From assembly GCA_038380795.1 (NCBI GenBank), contig CM076259.1, positions 96,831,739-96,895,738 on the forward strand: a DNA stretch of 64,000 nt, given 5' to 3'. The position numbers were made by a program, and so were the translations under genes. This document shows, in pieces, positions 1 through 13,800 of this stretch (positions are counted from its first letter, which is position 1; each line of letters starts with the position of its first letter). Under the pieces are notes generated by a model. That model was given only the letters and a program-made list of their open reading frames with translations, made no database searches and had not been told where the DNA came from. This DNA comes from Pyrocephalus nanus (taxonomy: Eukaryota > Chordata > Aves > Passeriformes > Tyrannidae).

Positions 1-629
1 CTAAATGTGCTACAAATACAGATGAAGTGAAAAAAAAACCTATCTCCACTTCTCTATTCTTGTCAGAAAGTTCTAAAAAGTGCTAATTGTAAAATCTCCC
101 AGTATTGGTTAATTTTTAAAAACTATCTCAGTCTGGAGAAAGTTCATTGTTATAAACTCAAAACAGAAATAACAACAAAAACAAATAAGGTTTATAAACA
201 TCCCCTATTCTTAATGTATGCTGTCAGCTTAGTTTAGGTGGCTCCTCATTCACGATGCTGAATGCTGGTTCTGAATTCAGCTCTGCACCACATTACTCTC
301 ACACTTCACTTAAAATTTTTGCATGATTTTTTCCTCCATCAGAGACTTTTAGATAACATAACATAGAGCAGCATAGGGAACCTTGTTGCTTCACAATAAA
401 TATGGCTATAGAAGTCTTCTTAGAACCTTCAATAGTGTACTGTACAATACATATAGAAAATTTTCATCAAGAACTGGATGAAACACTATTCAGTGTTGTT
501 ATAATTCAAATTATATACACTCTTTGTTGTTTTTCTTGCCAAATTTCCCAGCCAGCAACACCAACCCTATTAATCATCAGTTGAAAATAGTTATCACTAG
601 TATTAAAAATGGGTTTCTTAAAATGAGTA

Positions 630-706
630 TGACTAGGTAGGTTCAGTAGCAACTGGGAATCAGAAGACCTTTAAAGTCCCTTCCAACACAAACTATTCTA
701 TGATTT
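630..706 (+). mobile_element. CR1 LINE 3' end fragment
   Basis: Carries the diagnostic 3' end of avian CR1: GACCTTTAAAGTCCCTTCCAACACAAACTATTCTATGATTTATGG. Only the terminal ~75 bp is present, a typical severely 5'-truncated copy. Confidence 0.75.
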
Positions 707-3221
707 ATGGTTTATACCTGACTAACGCAACATGGACCGACCAAAACTTGGTATTTGCTGGCGGCTTTTTCTAGGAGGATCAAAACAGTTTTACCCTGTA
801 AACCTGCAGTGGTCTTTTAAGATTGAAGATTCTCTAATATGTGTGGTCCATTTTATAGGATTACCTTCATCTAGAAGAATCTATCTTTGCTCTTTCCATT
901 TGGGAAGTTACAAAGCCAACATACAGGTGGCCAGGAAACAGGGGACTAACCTTTTCTAATTATGAACTAGCTGGCTTGCTGGGAATGCCTGCTGGCATAT
1001 GTTATACTATGTGAGGAAACTGCTGGATGGCAATACAACACTGGCCACAGTCAATTTTAACACACAAGTGGATTTGCACAAGTCCCTAAGTATATAACAA
1101 AAACTTGCACTTTTTACCAGAACTGTTTGCTATTGGATCATGAATCATTCAGGTATCTCTGGTCTAATACTGATCATTTGGGGTTCCTGCATATTCTCAA
1201 CAGGAACAACAGAGTAGCATTTTGTATTTCTTCCAGGAACCACCATGTGTTTTCAATAAGAGCAGCAGTCTGCAGGTGCAGTTATCTTTTGCAGTACATA
1301 AATTTTAAGGAGACTAAATTCTTTCTCTCCCTTAACAAACGCCTCTGAGACTTGCCATGCAGTTGAGACCTTGCCATTGAGGTGTAACCTCTGACCCACA
1401 GTGCAACATGCTGCAGAAGAAAGAAAACTCCCTCATCTGTACAGAACACCTGCCCTAAACATCTGCAAGCAGCCAAGTCAGCAATTTAATGAACTGGCCT
1501 TTTCAGAGCCCTGAGATTACAATAGCTCTGCAAGGATTCTTAAGGAAGCCAAAACTAAAAGCGCTCGGCATAGTATGATTTATAACACCAAAATGTTGAA
1601 CTTTTACAGACTTAATATGACAAAGCCTCATACTTCGGTTTGATGAAGCCTATTAAAAACACCAGTCCACTTGCCTGCTGCATGTTAATGCTTTATGTGC
1701 TTAGTGTTTTTATTCTCCCTTTTACTTATAGACTTGCACCCATTTGGAATACCCAGTGGAGGAAAAGCCCACTGCAAAATTTTGGAAAGAAAACCTCTGT
1801 TTTCCTATTTCTCCATTTGTGATAGTATAACTTATATCTGCTTATACACTGACTTGAGATTGCTAGATAAAATTGTTTCTTTTCTTTGAGTTTGCACAAT
1901 CCAGGCCATTGTAAAGATGTCATATGTAAGTCCCCATAAAATCTGGACTGGATCTAGACAAGATCTGTCTTGTCTATCAAGCTTGCTAGGAACTCCACTA
2001 TGGGTCTTCAGGGTTTTTTGGCAGGGGAAGAGTGTTGGTTTGTTGGATAGGGGGATGGCTTCTAACAAGAAAACAGTGTGTGATGCCACACATTTTGACA
2101 TTTCAGAAGCATATCTGGCTTGCAAAAATTTTCTGCAGTGGGAGCACACAGAGCTCCTTTGACATGCTTGTGGATCACCTCTCCCTATCTACCAGGGACT
2201 ATGTGTGTACACAATAAAGTAAATTGCACTTGTTCTCACCACTCTTTACCACCTGCCTCTGCTTTGTGACAATCTAGTCAGACATGAGCTTAATAATGGA
2301 TATAATTGTGCCATATTCTGAGCAGTACATCTCCTGCAGTTAATAGTTCTCACTTGCTAAGAAACTGAAGTCACACTGAAGTTAAGGAACAGTACTGGTA
2401 AGGAAAAAAGACTACCTAGGATAAGATCTGACTTGCCTTTGCTATAAACACAGTATAACTCTTCTTCCACTGCAAAACTTGTAAAACCATTTTCTGCTGA
2501 GCCTTTGCCAAATATAAATCTTGTCAGTTATCTAGAGCATCCTAATTGAGTCATTAGGTCTTCCCACTTATCTGATCATTGCTAGGCTTATCTTTCCTAT
2601 TTAGGCACAACTTTTTCTTTGCTTCTTTCTAGTGCAAAAAGTGCACAAATTAGTCCATCCCTTTCTCTGTAATACGACTGATAAATCTACAAGGTCCCTA
2701 GAATTTAAAATGTGTAGAGTTTGCCCTTTATTAACTTCAGTGTTTGGAAGCTGGGCTCCCAGATGTACTTATGTACTGCAGATTGCAATGCTGCAGAGCA
2801 TAAGTTGCATGCCCAGCCTTATTTCCTAAGATAAATTATTTTCATAAATCTCTTGAAAAACTGGGATTTATCTAGTTGTCCTCTATAGTAATACCTGTAA
2901 TGCTAGCAACCTGACCATTCCAAACAAGCCAGTCTTCTGAAGATACTGAAATTCTGTCTCTGTTAACTCCTAAATCTAATTCCAGTTAATCTAAGGCACA
3001 GGGATGGCATAGCACAGGCAGGACTCAAGAGACAGGTTCATTTTAACATGTCACAATGCAACAACTATGTGTGCTTGCAGTTGCTTAACATACCCCTCTC
3101 AATATAATTTGAAAATTAAATAAATTTTCATATTGAAAAACTCTTTTATGTCATGAAAGAAGAAAAATCCATTAAGGAAAATTTTGTTTAGTTACATAAT
3201 CTTCTGCAAAAGGATCAAAAA
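707..3221. other. Intergenic, no gene seen
   Basis: AT-rich unique sequence between two CR1 fragments. The short open frames in it have no recognisable domain, and none is supported by splice context. Confidence 0.6.
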
Positions 3222-3613
3222 GGGGGATGAGGGAATGGAGCATCTTCAACAGGATAAGAGGCTGAGAGAGCTGGAATTATTCAGCCTGGAGAAGAGAATG
3301 TTTGGGGAGCTTCTTATCCACAAGTGTAAACACACAATGGGGAAAATAAAGAAGAGGGAGATGGAACACTCCTCAGTAGTGTCCACTGACAGGACAAGAG
3401 CACAAACGTGAATCTACGTCTGAACATCAGGTAACTTTTTTACTGTGAGGGTGACTCAACACTGTATCAGGCTGCCCAGAGAGTTCATGAAGTCTCAGTC
3501 CTTGGAAATATTCAAAACTTGAGTGGACAAAGCCCTGAGAGACCTTCTTGAGCAGGAAAGCTGGACTAGACAATCCCAAGAGAATAGACAATCCAACCCC
3601 ATCGATTCAGTGA
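3222..3613 (+). mobile_element. CR1 LINE, 5'-truncated copy
   Basis: Recognisable CR1 order: GGAGCATCTTCAACAGGATAAGAGGCTGAGAGAGCTGGAATTATTCAGCCTGGAGAAGAG, then the AGTGACAGGACAAGAG-type segment near 3386, the GGCTGCCCAGAGAG segment at 3470, and a degraded end (GACAATCCAACCCCATCGATTCAGTGAC). It is diverged, with many substitutions relative to the family, and has no usable coding sequence. The short open frame across it is a by-product of the repeat. Confidence 0.88.
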
Positions 3614-4884
3614 CTTTAATCCAGCCTTTACATTAAATCTGGGAACCATTTTCAGATTACATGGGAGAGATGGCCAAGATGGCTGATATTAATATTCTCT
3701 GATCTCAGTATTGAAAGCACTGACTCAGAAGTGCTAATAGCAATGTATTTTCTCTCTCTGTGCAATAAATTCTCTGACTACATGAAGCTCAGCAGGTCAG
3801 ATGGAGTCAACCTCTGTGTTGGGTTGCCACTTCATCCACTCTGCTTCATATGGACTGTAGGGAAATGGGAAAACCAGAATCTATTTTTAGGTTAGTCAAG
3901 GACTCATATGGAAACAAGAAAAAGTTCTTAAAGGGGTTTTAATCTAACAATTTTAAAAATTGGGCAAAAGTAAGCTAGCTTCCAGGACTCATATGACCAG
4001 GGACATAACAGCCTTTTGAGTAAGCATTGACATGATAGGGTGTCAAAGCTCTTCTTCCTCTCTGAGCATCCATGAACATAAACCAAGGTGGGACAACTAT
4101 GTTGAATGCTCAAGAGGGTTCTCGATATACATGCAAGTTTCATATCAGCTAATTAATCCTCAATCATCAGCAAAGTAACCCTTCCTTCCTGACAACTGAA
4201 GTGATGCTTCCTTTTGACTTTATTTTAAAAACAATATCTATTTATAAAGTCTCACCATATTTATTTTTTTTTTACTCCTTTAGAAAATTTACATGCTAAG
4301 AGAGACATTTACTTATGGCAAAGACTGTGTTTCATTAACAATTTTTGTCATGATAAAATGAAACAAAACCCTTTCCTAGGCCTAATTTCAACCATTTTAC
4401 TTTTTGCAGCTTGCAAGTTCTTCAGTTCTTTTAAAATTATACCACATCAAGCAGAAAGAAATAGTCATTGCAAACTAAAATGATAGGATTTGCTTTTACT
4501 GCAAAAAATACAGAAATGAAAGACTATATTGTGAAAAGTGTATGAAGTAATTAACACATTGAGCTGCTCTGAAAGCTGCTGGCACTGTTTAAAGATTAAG
4601 TCAGTCTTTGGCATTGCTGATCATTATTATTTCAGGGTTGCACTTTTGAAGGTGGATTTTAATGAAGGGCTATTGGATTATTAGTTGGGAGAAAAAATTA
4701 TTTTATTGTGAAGCAGGTTTATAATGAATGCCTATGTTGGTTGCAAGGCCAACAAAAGCAAAATAGCTGTGGTAATGCAATTGCTACGTACACTTTATGC
4801 TGAACTTTTGCCTGAAAGTAAGACTTTGAACAACAGCTAGTTCCCTTGAGAATTAGAGAGAAAAAAAAGAATTTTTTCCTTTGG

Positions 4885-4904
4885 AAAAAAAAAAAAAAAA
4901 AAAA
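4885..4904. repeat. Poly(A) run, 20 A
   Basis: A homopolymer of 20 A in an A-rich segment. No transposon body is recognisable directly 5' of it. The open frame read through it on the other strand is an artefact. Confidence 0.9.
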
Positions 4905-6308
4905 GGCAGAACAAAACAATCCCAAAGCATATTCAAAATGTAGCTCTGAGAAATTTGACAATCTTCTCTGAAAGGGAGTTTCAAAAACGTGTGTTGATTC
5001 CTGGAGATGTCTCTGAATCCATTTCCTCGTTCGCCCATTTTGAGTTTTCTCTTTCAGATTTGAATGAACTGTTGACTTTCTCCTCATCAAAAATGGAATT
5101 TTTAATTTTCTGTTAGCTTAGACAGATATGAAATATTTGTCAATCATTGAGCCTCTTGAAGCACAAGGTCTGAGTTACCAGTAGAGACCATTGTACTGAT
5201 CTGAAATAATGACAGATCTCAATCTCACCTGATCAGATTTTGCAAGCGCAATGAAAACCAGTTTCCTTCAGGAGAGGAAACATTAATTCTTGAGTTATTG
5301 TACAGAGAAATTATTTTCAGAAAACAAAATTAAAGATTAAAACAAAGGCTATGTTTTTTCTCTCTGTGATATATTGCCCTAGGCAATTTGTGAACCTTGA
5401 TAATTTTGTAATATTTCTATCACTTTTTTTCTTATTCCTTTTATAAATCTGTGGGGAGTAAAGCAATTTAGAGTAATCAGACGCCTTCTGTTAGCTTATT
5501 TATGCTTTCAGCACACACAAAAAAATTCATTAGAGAACTTTACTTTTTATTAGGATGAATTTAGGTCTGAGATTTAACCTTTTACCAAAAAAAATCCTGT
5601 AGATCCTGTTCTAGAATGGGGCAAAAATTTCATCTCTGAACATTAGGTGAGCAGTTTTTTAAGATGCAAATATATGTAAAGAAACACTCTGTACAGATTT
5701 AAGCCATAAACAAAATTATTCTATTCATAGTTTTACATTAAATTCTTATTAATATGATAATGTCTTATTAGGTAGAAATGCAATGCTTAGAATCAAAGTA
5801 AAGATTAAATAAAAGTAAATTACTCTGTCACAGCCTCAATCTTTTGTAGATACTTTCCAGGTGACTAGTATGCCTGTATGTTAAACAAAGCAAATTTGGA
5901 CCATTTGGAACTACTTGGAAATCCTTTCATCATTTGCTTAAAAGAAATGTGTCCCAAATAGTTCAGCACATCATTCTCTGGAAACCATTTAACTAATTTA
6001 TAGAAACAAGACCACTGTTGAGAGTGTGGCCTGCATCTACCAGACATAATGATGCTGCCTTATGTTCTGTTCATTCTGGAAACAATCAGTAACACACGTG
6101 CCAGGAATAATATTTACTACACGTACAGAAAGTACCCAAACACCAGAGACACATGCATCTCATTGACTAAGCAGGTTCTGTAAGCCTACACCAATAAGAA
6201 TCATATTGTGATATACATAAGATAGTTTACTTCAGCAGCTGACAGTTTCAGATGATTTTTATGTCTAATGCATCATAGTTCAAAAATACCATGGAGATAA
6301 AACATGTG

Positions 6309-6361
6309 AGAAAAAAAAAAAAAAAGTGTAGAGAAAAAAAAAAGAGAGATAGAGAGAAAAA
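6309..6361. repeat. Purine tract, (A)15 plus (GA)n
   Basis: About 53 bases that are nearly all purine: 15 A, then AGAG/GAGAGA units. Low complexity. Confidence 0.9.
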
Positions 6362-8260
6362 TGGAAAACAAACAAATACTTTTCTGTGACAAATTTCCAG
6401 AGTAGCTGGAGATATTAAGCAGATATCAGCAACAAAATATCCCATTTCTACAGATGGAATATGCAACCCAATAATATCTGCTAGAAATTAAAACCAGGAT
6501 GTTTCAGAAGCACAATCTACTTCCCTGAGATCACTCATGGGATTAAGTATTGTACAGTTTTGGAAAACTCAAAAGAATCAATTCCATAACAATGCTTTTT
6601 TAACTTGCTTCCCAAGATCTCTGATAATCATATTAGAAAACCAGCCACCTTTTCTACCTTTTTCTAAAGCTTTTTCATCCATTTAACAGAGGGAACTAGG
6701 GAACATTGCTGTATACAAAAGTAAAAGAATACTGAAGGCTGCATCAGTTGTATCTGATTAGATTTTGTTAGTGCCTTGTCAATAGCTATATTCCTGTGGA
6801 CTACAAAATGTCTTTTGTTCTTTAATTTATTCTGCCTGCAAAGAATCTCAGCTCCTGTTGGAACTGGAGGATACTTTGCCTTTGTGGGTGATGGACAGTC
6901 ACAACTCACTAACATTATCGACAACAGTGTCTTATTCTTCTGTCTAGTTCACAAAGTATTTATGAGGACACATCCTCCAGTGACAGGATTGCAAGCACAG
7001 TCTTCCCTTTACCCTTTTGATGTGAGAAAATATATCCCTTTCGTTACGTGATTTACTTTAATATACATTCAGAATAACTATACATGGGCCAGTAGGTTGA
7101 AGCAGATGTAAATCAGAATGTCTAAGTCAGACTTAGTAGGTGAATTAACCAGTAAACTGTAGTTTTACACTGAGGCAATAGACAGAAACCACAACTGACC
7201 TACTACAGACAGGGACGAGAAGTTACTGTCTAAGGGGCCCACGGGTTGCCTTAGCATAAAATCAATGAGGGTTCAGATTTGATCTCACTGGATGAAAGGA
7301 TTAGTGCATCTGAGAAATGTCAGAGAAAACAAGATTACAGTGCATGTGATGCATAAAAAACTGAAGGTTAAGTATGCACAGGGTCTCTGCCAGGTCAGTT
7401 TGCTGGATCTGCTCCTTTTCTCTGAAGGCAGAGTAACCTACTGACAAATCTTCACTGAAATCTTCACTGCATTATGGTTCATCTTAGAGGTATTATAAAT
7501 TTTGTATTGACAGTTGCAAATTTAAAATGTAATTCATGCAGAATTATGGTAGATGTAGTAAGCTAACAGAGGACTGGATGACTGTGATAAAATATACAGC
7601 TCCTTGTGGGCTAGGAGTGATTGGTCTATGAGAGTGATCCTAAATAGCTGCTTGTGGGACTGGAGGATGCCACCAGCCTGCTGGGGCTCTCCCCATCCTT
7701 CCCAGGGCCCAGGACCCCATGTCAGAGCACAGGGAGGCTGGTTCACAACCACATGGCTGAGGGTGCATCACAGTACTTGTTCTCCTTTCTTCCTGCATCA
7801 TCATTAGTACTATGTGGTTTTTGCCCTAAACTTTCTGGAATAACAAGAGGATTGTGCTGTATCCCATTTGAGTAAGTTTTACTATAAAAGGAGACTGAGC
7901 GATAAGTGACACTGCCTGAGCTGCCATGTAAAGGAGTGCTAGGGTGAACATGCAGGGGGACCTAAATGGCGTGGTTTAACAGAATACCCTGGCTCTGGAG
8001 AGCAGTGTCAAGAGAAACTTATCCAAACTCTGGGCTTTGTCTTGGGTACTTGCTAGCTGGAGTAGTTCTATCTGGATTAAGAAATAAACTAACAATTGAG
8101 CAATGTGACTGGTCAGGCACCTGGTACTGAAGCTTGCTACCCAGACCTCTTTTGTACAGACTCAGGAAGGCAGCACATGTGGTCCAATTACACAAAGCAA
8201 CTGAGCATTACCTGTCTGAGAACTTATGATGTTTTTCTTAACTCCATCTTACCTATCACT

Positions 8261-8582
8261 GGATCACAAAATGGTTGAGGTTGGAAGGTCATCTGCTCCA
8301 AGCCCCCTGCTCAAGTAGGGCCACCTAGAGCTGTTCACCCAGACTGTACTCAAATGGTTTTTAAATATCTCCAAGGATGGAGACTCCACAGACTACCTGG
8401 GCAGCCTGTACCAGTGTTTGGTCACTCTCACAGTGAAAAAGTGTTTTCTGATGTTCAAAGGGAACCTCCTGTGTATCAGTTTGTTCCCATTGCCTTTGGT
8501 CCTGTCCCTGGCCACCACCACTCACTGAAATGAGCCTAGCTCTGTCTTCTTTACACCCTCCCTTCAGGTATTTGAGTGGATT
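8261..8582 (-). mobile_element. CR1 LINE fragment, reverse orientation
   Basis: Read on the plus strand it starts at the CR1 3' end (ATCACAAAATGGTTGAGGTTGGAAGG) and runs through AAGGATGGAGACTCCACAGACTACCTGGGCAGCCTGTACCAGTG, CACTCTCACAGTGAAAAAG and TTGGTCCTGTCCCTGG. It is a well-preserved stretch of about 320 bp. Confidence 0.88.
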
Positions 8583-10302
8583 TGTACCAACTGTGGCTTT
8601 GGGCTTAGGAAAGGAGAAGCATAAGGTTCAGGACAAAACTTCTGATTTCTTGTTGTAAATATAGAAGTAACTTAAATGCTGGTATTTCTTGGTTTTCAGG
8701 TACTCATCTTTTCAACTGAAATGTAGTTAAGTAAGTTTGGGGTAGGTGATAGAATACATATTTCTCTCTAGTAGTAGCAAAGCATAAAATTCAACCAGTA
8801 CCTCAAGTTTTGGACCCATCTAACAACTAGGTCACTATGTTTGACTAATTTCATCTTTACATTAAAGAGGACTTTTAGTTTAATATATGTTAATATATAT
8901 AACCATTTGAAAACCTTATGTCAGCCAAATTAATTTCTCAAAAGCATTTGTGATAACATAAGCAACAATAAATTTGCTCTAGATTAACCTGGAAAATGTG
9001 CTCCGGTATCACATTTAAGCTACAAACAAAAGTAATACAGTCTTTACTCTGCAATTTGCTTATTTCCTGAATTATTTGAAAACAAAAACAAAATATAAAA
9101 TATAAAAATCAATGGCACAAATATTTATTATTTATATTTCATTATAATTGTGCATATGTATACATACCCTTATGATATGCATGTGTACGTGCATATATAT
9201 ACACAGGCTGTTTCTAATACAGGGAGGTTTTACTGATAAGCAAAACTTATCACAGATAATCTTTGACCTGGGTCACACTGACGAGGCAAAACTGATAGGT
9301 CATGAAGGTCAAGACCTCTTTCAATTAGCTCTACACCATGTGAATAGCATTAGGTAATTACTGTTTCAGATGTGTCAGGGTGGATTAATTTTGTGGGTTC
9401 GGATTAAGACATTGAAGTAGTGAAACTTACAGCACACTACTACTATTACCTGTAACGTGGTACATACTGATACTTGAAATGTTTTTAACTGCATAAATTT
9501 CAGTTTTTATGGAATAAATTAGCATGATGGCCAAACTGCTCTTGTCATTCAGATGAACCTCCCTTCAAGAGTTATGGGTAAGCACATTACCATTTCATTA
9601 AATGACTAGCTACAGGCCCTTATCCAAAGAGCACTGAAGTCAAAGAATGCTAACTGATGAGAAAAATACATGTAGTCTTCAAAATTATTTACAGACAATA
9701 GATTTGAAAGAAATGCATATTATTGATGTACGAATTATAAATTTGTTCCATCTGGCACCATAACAAGTTTTTTATGGCTAACTTGTCTACCTTTCAAAAC
9801 TCCATCAGCATCTTGATTTTAGTTAAGAGAGTACATGTATATTCATAATTCGAACATTTATAAACATTTCTGAGCAAGAAGATTGTAAAGAGTTTTTCAC
9901 TGAATTGGAGCTCATATTGGTTTTACTCCTTCCTCTACTAGTATTCACTGGTTAAAAAATTTCATTTCCCTCCTATCTAAAAAGGGAAAAAAACCCAAGA
10001 GACATGAGGACTGGAAAACTGGGAATGTTTTGAGATTTTTGGCTCTTCTTGGTTTATTATAGACTTTGAGTGCACCGTAGCAGAGTACACATAGAATTGC
10101 AGCTGCAGAGTAATCAGGGGCATGACTTTAATTACTGGCCTGTCTTGATCAGAAAACTGTACCTCTCTTAGCAACTACAGTTGCTAATAGACAACAACAA
10201 GGTTGTTTTCATTATTAAGACCTTAGTATTAAGGTATAAAATCTTAAAGCTACTTAATTGCTGCTGCAAAATTCAACAGTCTGTTTATAGGCAGAGATCG
10301 CT
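8583..10302. other. Intergenic, no gene seen
   Basis: AT-rich unique sequence with one alternating purine-pyrimidine tract near 9150. Nothing else is recognised. Confidence 0.6.
9150..9206. repeat. Alternating purine-pyrimidine stretch
   Basis: TGTGCATATGTATACATA and ATGCATGTGTACGTGCATATATATACACA alternate purine and pyrimidine almost throughout. A low-complexity TG/CA/TA tract that could adopt non-B DNA. Confidence 0.7.
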
Positions 10303-10877
10303 ATCCTGATTTTGGCTGGGATAGAGCTCATTTTCTTCCTAGTATCTGGTGCAGTGCTAAGTTTTATATTCAGTATAAGAATAACATTAATATCACACTG
10401 ATGTTTTGCTTGTTGTGCTTACCCTAAGTCAAGGACTTTTCAGTGTCTAATGCTCTGCCAGTGAGAAGGTGCACAAGAAGCTGAGAGGCAGCATAGCCAT
10501 GAGAGCTGACCTGAACTGGCCAAAGGGATATCCCATACTATAGAACAATATGCCCCTAGGGGAATTGGCTGGGAACCACCATTTGTTGTTTGGGGATGGC
10601 TGGGCATTGGTCAGTGGGTGGTGAGCAATTGTATTGTGCATCACTTTTTTGCTTTGGGGTTTATCTCCTTCTCTCCTTCCACTTTTTATTAAAATTATTC
10701 TAGGTATTATTATTATTATTAACTTTTACTTGTTTGAATTATTAATCTATTCTTATGTCAAAACATAAGTTCTGTTTTCTTCCCTAGTTCTCCTCCTCAT
10801 TCCATTGATGGTGGGGATGGGAAAGTGAGAGAGCAGCTATGTGGTACTTAGTTGCCAGCTTGGGTTAAGCCACAACA
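10303..10877 (+). mobile_element. Solo LTR of a passerine-type endogenous retrovirus
   Basis: About 575 bp that I recognise as a common songbird LTR family: GATTTTGGCTGGGATAGAG near the start, ACACTGATGTTTTGCTTGTT, CAAGGACTTTTCAGTG, AACTGGCCAAAGGGATAT, GGTGGTGAGCAATTG, then a (TTA)n/ATT-rich part and TGTGGTACTTAGTTGCCAGC before the end TTAAGCCACAACA. The flanks TCGCT (10298-10302) and TTGCT (10878-10882) could be a 5-bp target duplication with one change. No internal retroviral sequence adjoins it, so it is a solo LTR. It is far downstream of ANOS1. Confidence 0.85.
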
Positions 10878-13800
10878 TTGCTATAAGCAGATCACTTTTT
10901 ATGATGGCTTTCTCCCTGTTATGACCCTCGAATAGCAGTCTCCAGTCTCTGCAGCTGACACTGCCCCTGCTCAGGATCAAGGCAATCTGGGGATCACCTC
11001 TGCCAGTGAGTAGGTTCCTGGTCCAGGACCTGTCTGCTGGAAACAAGACCAGCTGTGGTGTGAGAATCCAGTTAGAAATATATTTCTTTCTTTCACAGAG
11101 GAAGATGCATGAAGAAGAGCCCTGCTTACAAGGATTGCAAAAATACCCTGCTGATGGCTGTGTGCTTTGATAACAGCAAATGACTTATGGCCTAAGGCCT
11201 GGAAAATGAAAGGTGGGAAGAGAGAGTTCAGAGTAGCTCAATAGATGGCACCTCTTGCAAGAGAAGAGGAGCGGTTGTGTGCAGGTGCCTGGAAGAAATC
11301 TGAAATTCAAAGCTCTGTTAAGTTTGGGAGCAGTTCTGTCCCTCTAAGCAGTTTAGGGCACTGGCCACAGTAAAGGCTAACATGGTAAGCTACTGCTTCT
11401 TTTTAAAAGAGAATCTAGTTTTTCATCAGTTTTACTCAAGTGAGTGATGTTACATCCATGACATTAGCATCCCTTAATAGCTGTGTCCATAAGAAAGAGT
11501 ATGGTAATGTTCATAAGAGGAAAAGACTGCTTCAGCTGATTTTATGCTTTGAATGTTTATAATACATTAAATTAGATTTAAAGACTCAGTTTTTCGGAGC
11601 ACAACGAAAAGTTTGTGCTTGGCTTCGTGCTCATTCAGTTTCTCATCTATATGCAAACACCCAGCACAGAAACAAAACTAAAGCACAAGCATGAAAAAGC
11701 CTCACAAAACACCTCCATATCCATCCTATTCTGATTTTACTGCTTTTTTTCTCCTGTACATCAGGAAATCACTCTCAGTGGAAACACAGGGAATATATTT
11801 TACCTAGAAAAGGCACTCCTTCCAACATTTCTACACCTGAAAATACCAGGTAATGTAAACTAAAATCTTTTCATCAAAATATTTTAATTTCTATGTATCT
11901 ATAATAAAAAAGTTTATTAAAATCAGAATACTACTGCCAATAGGAGAAAAAATACAAAGGACAGACTTGTAGCTGGGCCTCCACCACTGCAAGGAGATAT
12001 TTGAACAATAAAATTTTACTTTTATGGGCTGGATGTCTGTTTTTCTATGGTCTATGGCTTATTCCCATGTAGAACAAAATATGGAAGTTCTCTGCACAAT
12101 CCTTACCTTTTCTGGGTAGAGGATTTGATAGAGAGAAAGAGAGAGACATGTTTGCAGTATGAACTGTGCTTTACTAGGTGCACTGAAGTAAAAAATACTC
12201 TTCCCGAAACATGTGAAGAGAAACAAAGTGGCTTATAACGCTCTTTGCCAGTGTATTATTGCAAACACTGGTGCAGCAGGAATATTGATCTCTTTTGACC
12301 TTTTGACCTTGGTTAACTAAATCTTTAAAAAATACTTTTTTCTCCATGAATGCTGGTAATTTTTTAACCTAGTGGTATTTTTTCAGCATAGCTCAATCAG
12401 GAGTAGGGAGAAAATAAATGATCTGAGCATAGCCTGTGGCATTATTAATTCTGAGCTTTATCATTGTAAAAGATATTTACAAAGAGCATTTTCTTCCTTT
12501 GTTTTTTTAATTTTGTATTATGAAAAAATTATTATTATTATTCCTATCATTTTCAGAAAAGAATAAAAGATTGTTATTTCTCTTTGAAATCTTCACAATT
12601 TTAACACAAATTATATTGCGAGGTATCATTAAATTATACAAGTATTCTGTCCATGTTTTTTGTTAATTACTTAAAATAAAAACAGTACATACGTCATTCT
12701 GAGTTGTAGACCTTTAGAAACACAATCTCATCTTTCACTTGATTTCCCAGCTTCTTGTTTAAGTGTTAGCTTTTGTGACAGAAGGCAAAAACATTGTGAC
12801 AAAATGAAAGGCTAAAACCCAATTAATTATAATCATTACAAAATTTCATATTTGTCTTTGGACATAGCATGTATACTTACATTTTAACTGAGATAGAATC
12901 AGCACTTCCATGTACTTTTAAACATCAGAATTATTTTAGGAAGTAAATTGCCATTTCAAAGCTTTTCCTTTTCTTGTTTCTTCTGGGAGCGTGTCACAAG
13001 GAAATATTTCTCCCTGTCCAGTTGTTTATACAAACACCGACTTTATCGACATTCAGTCACAGGGATCTTTGCCCCTTTTTCAAAGCCAGAGAAACAGGAC
13101 TGCATTGCTTCAGTTGTACTGCCTCTCATAAAAATTCTTTTTTATAAAACCACAGTGCAATATTCCATTCACCTTGGTGGTAATTTTTGCCTGTCTCAGA
13201 GATGGAATATCATGAAACACAGTGCTAGTAGGAACATCTCCATTCCAGTCCCGTTGATTGAATGAGAGCGGACTCACTGAACCATAATGGGTAGTAAGAC
13301 TTTCACGCACAACATGACTTAAAAAGGTACCAAGAATATGAGCCCACCAATACTGTGTTCCAAGAGCAGTACCAACGCAATCATCAGCTGCACTTGTGAT
13401 GTTGGTAACTACATATTTTCTGCCTTCTTTACAGTGCTGATAACATCAGAGCTACCAGGGTCTGTGAAGAGCAATATAGTTAGTAGCTAAAGATTTCTCA
13501 TCTGTAGCAAATGATGTGCACGGCCCTGATAAAGTTCACCATTTAAAAAACATGAAATAAAAATCCATCATGTATTTTAGTGTGAAACACATGAAGTCTC
13601 AGATTTTTTGAGATTTTATGTCAATCCAATGGCATTTGTGAGCTAAACAGCTATATAAGTGAGAAAAGATTGGAAGAAAGGATGATACACCTACCTTTGC
13701 AGGTTTTCCAGGAATTAAAAAAAAAAAAGAAAAAATTTCTTTAAAATGTAAACAAGATAGAGGATACTGTTTACTGTGGTACTGTAACTGATGGACCAAC

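Larger units (their letters stand above)
3614..8260. other. Intergenic, no gene seen
   Basis: AT-rich sequence with an A20 run and a purine tract. A GC-richer patch lies at about 7640-7770, followed by an ACTATAAAAGG box at about 7880 and GAAATAAAC near 8083; see findings. No coding region. Confidence 0.6.

Noticed and set aside
4719..5090. 123-codon minus-strand frame
   Set aside because: It runs through a 20-A homopolymer and gives a poly-Phe stretch; no domain.
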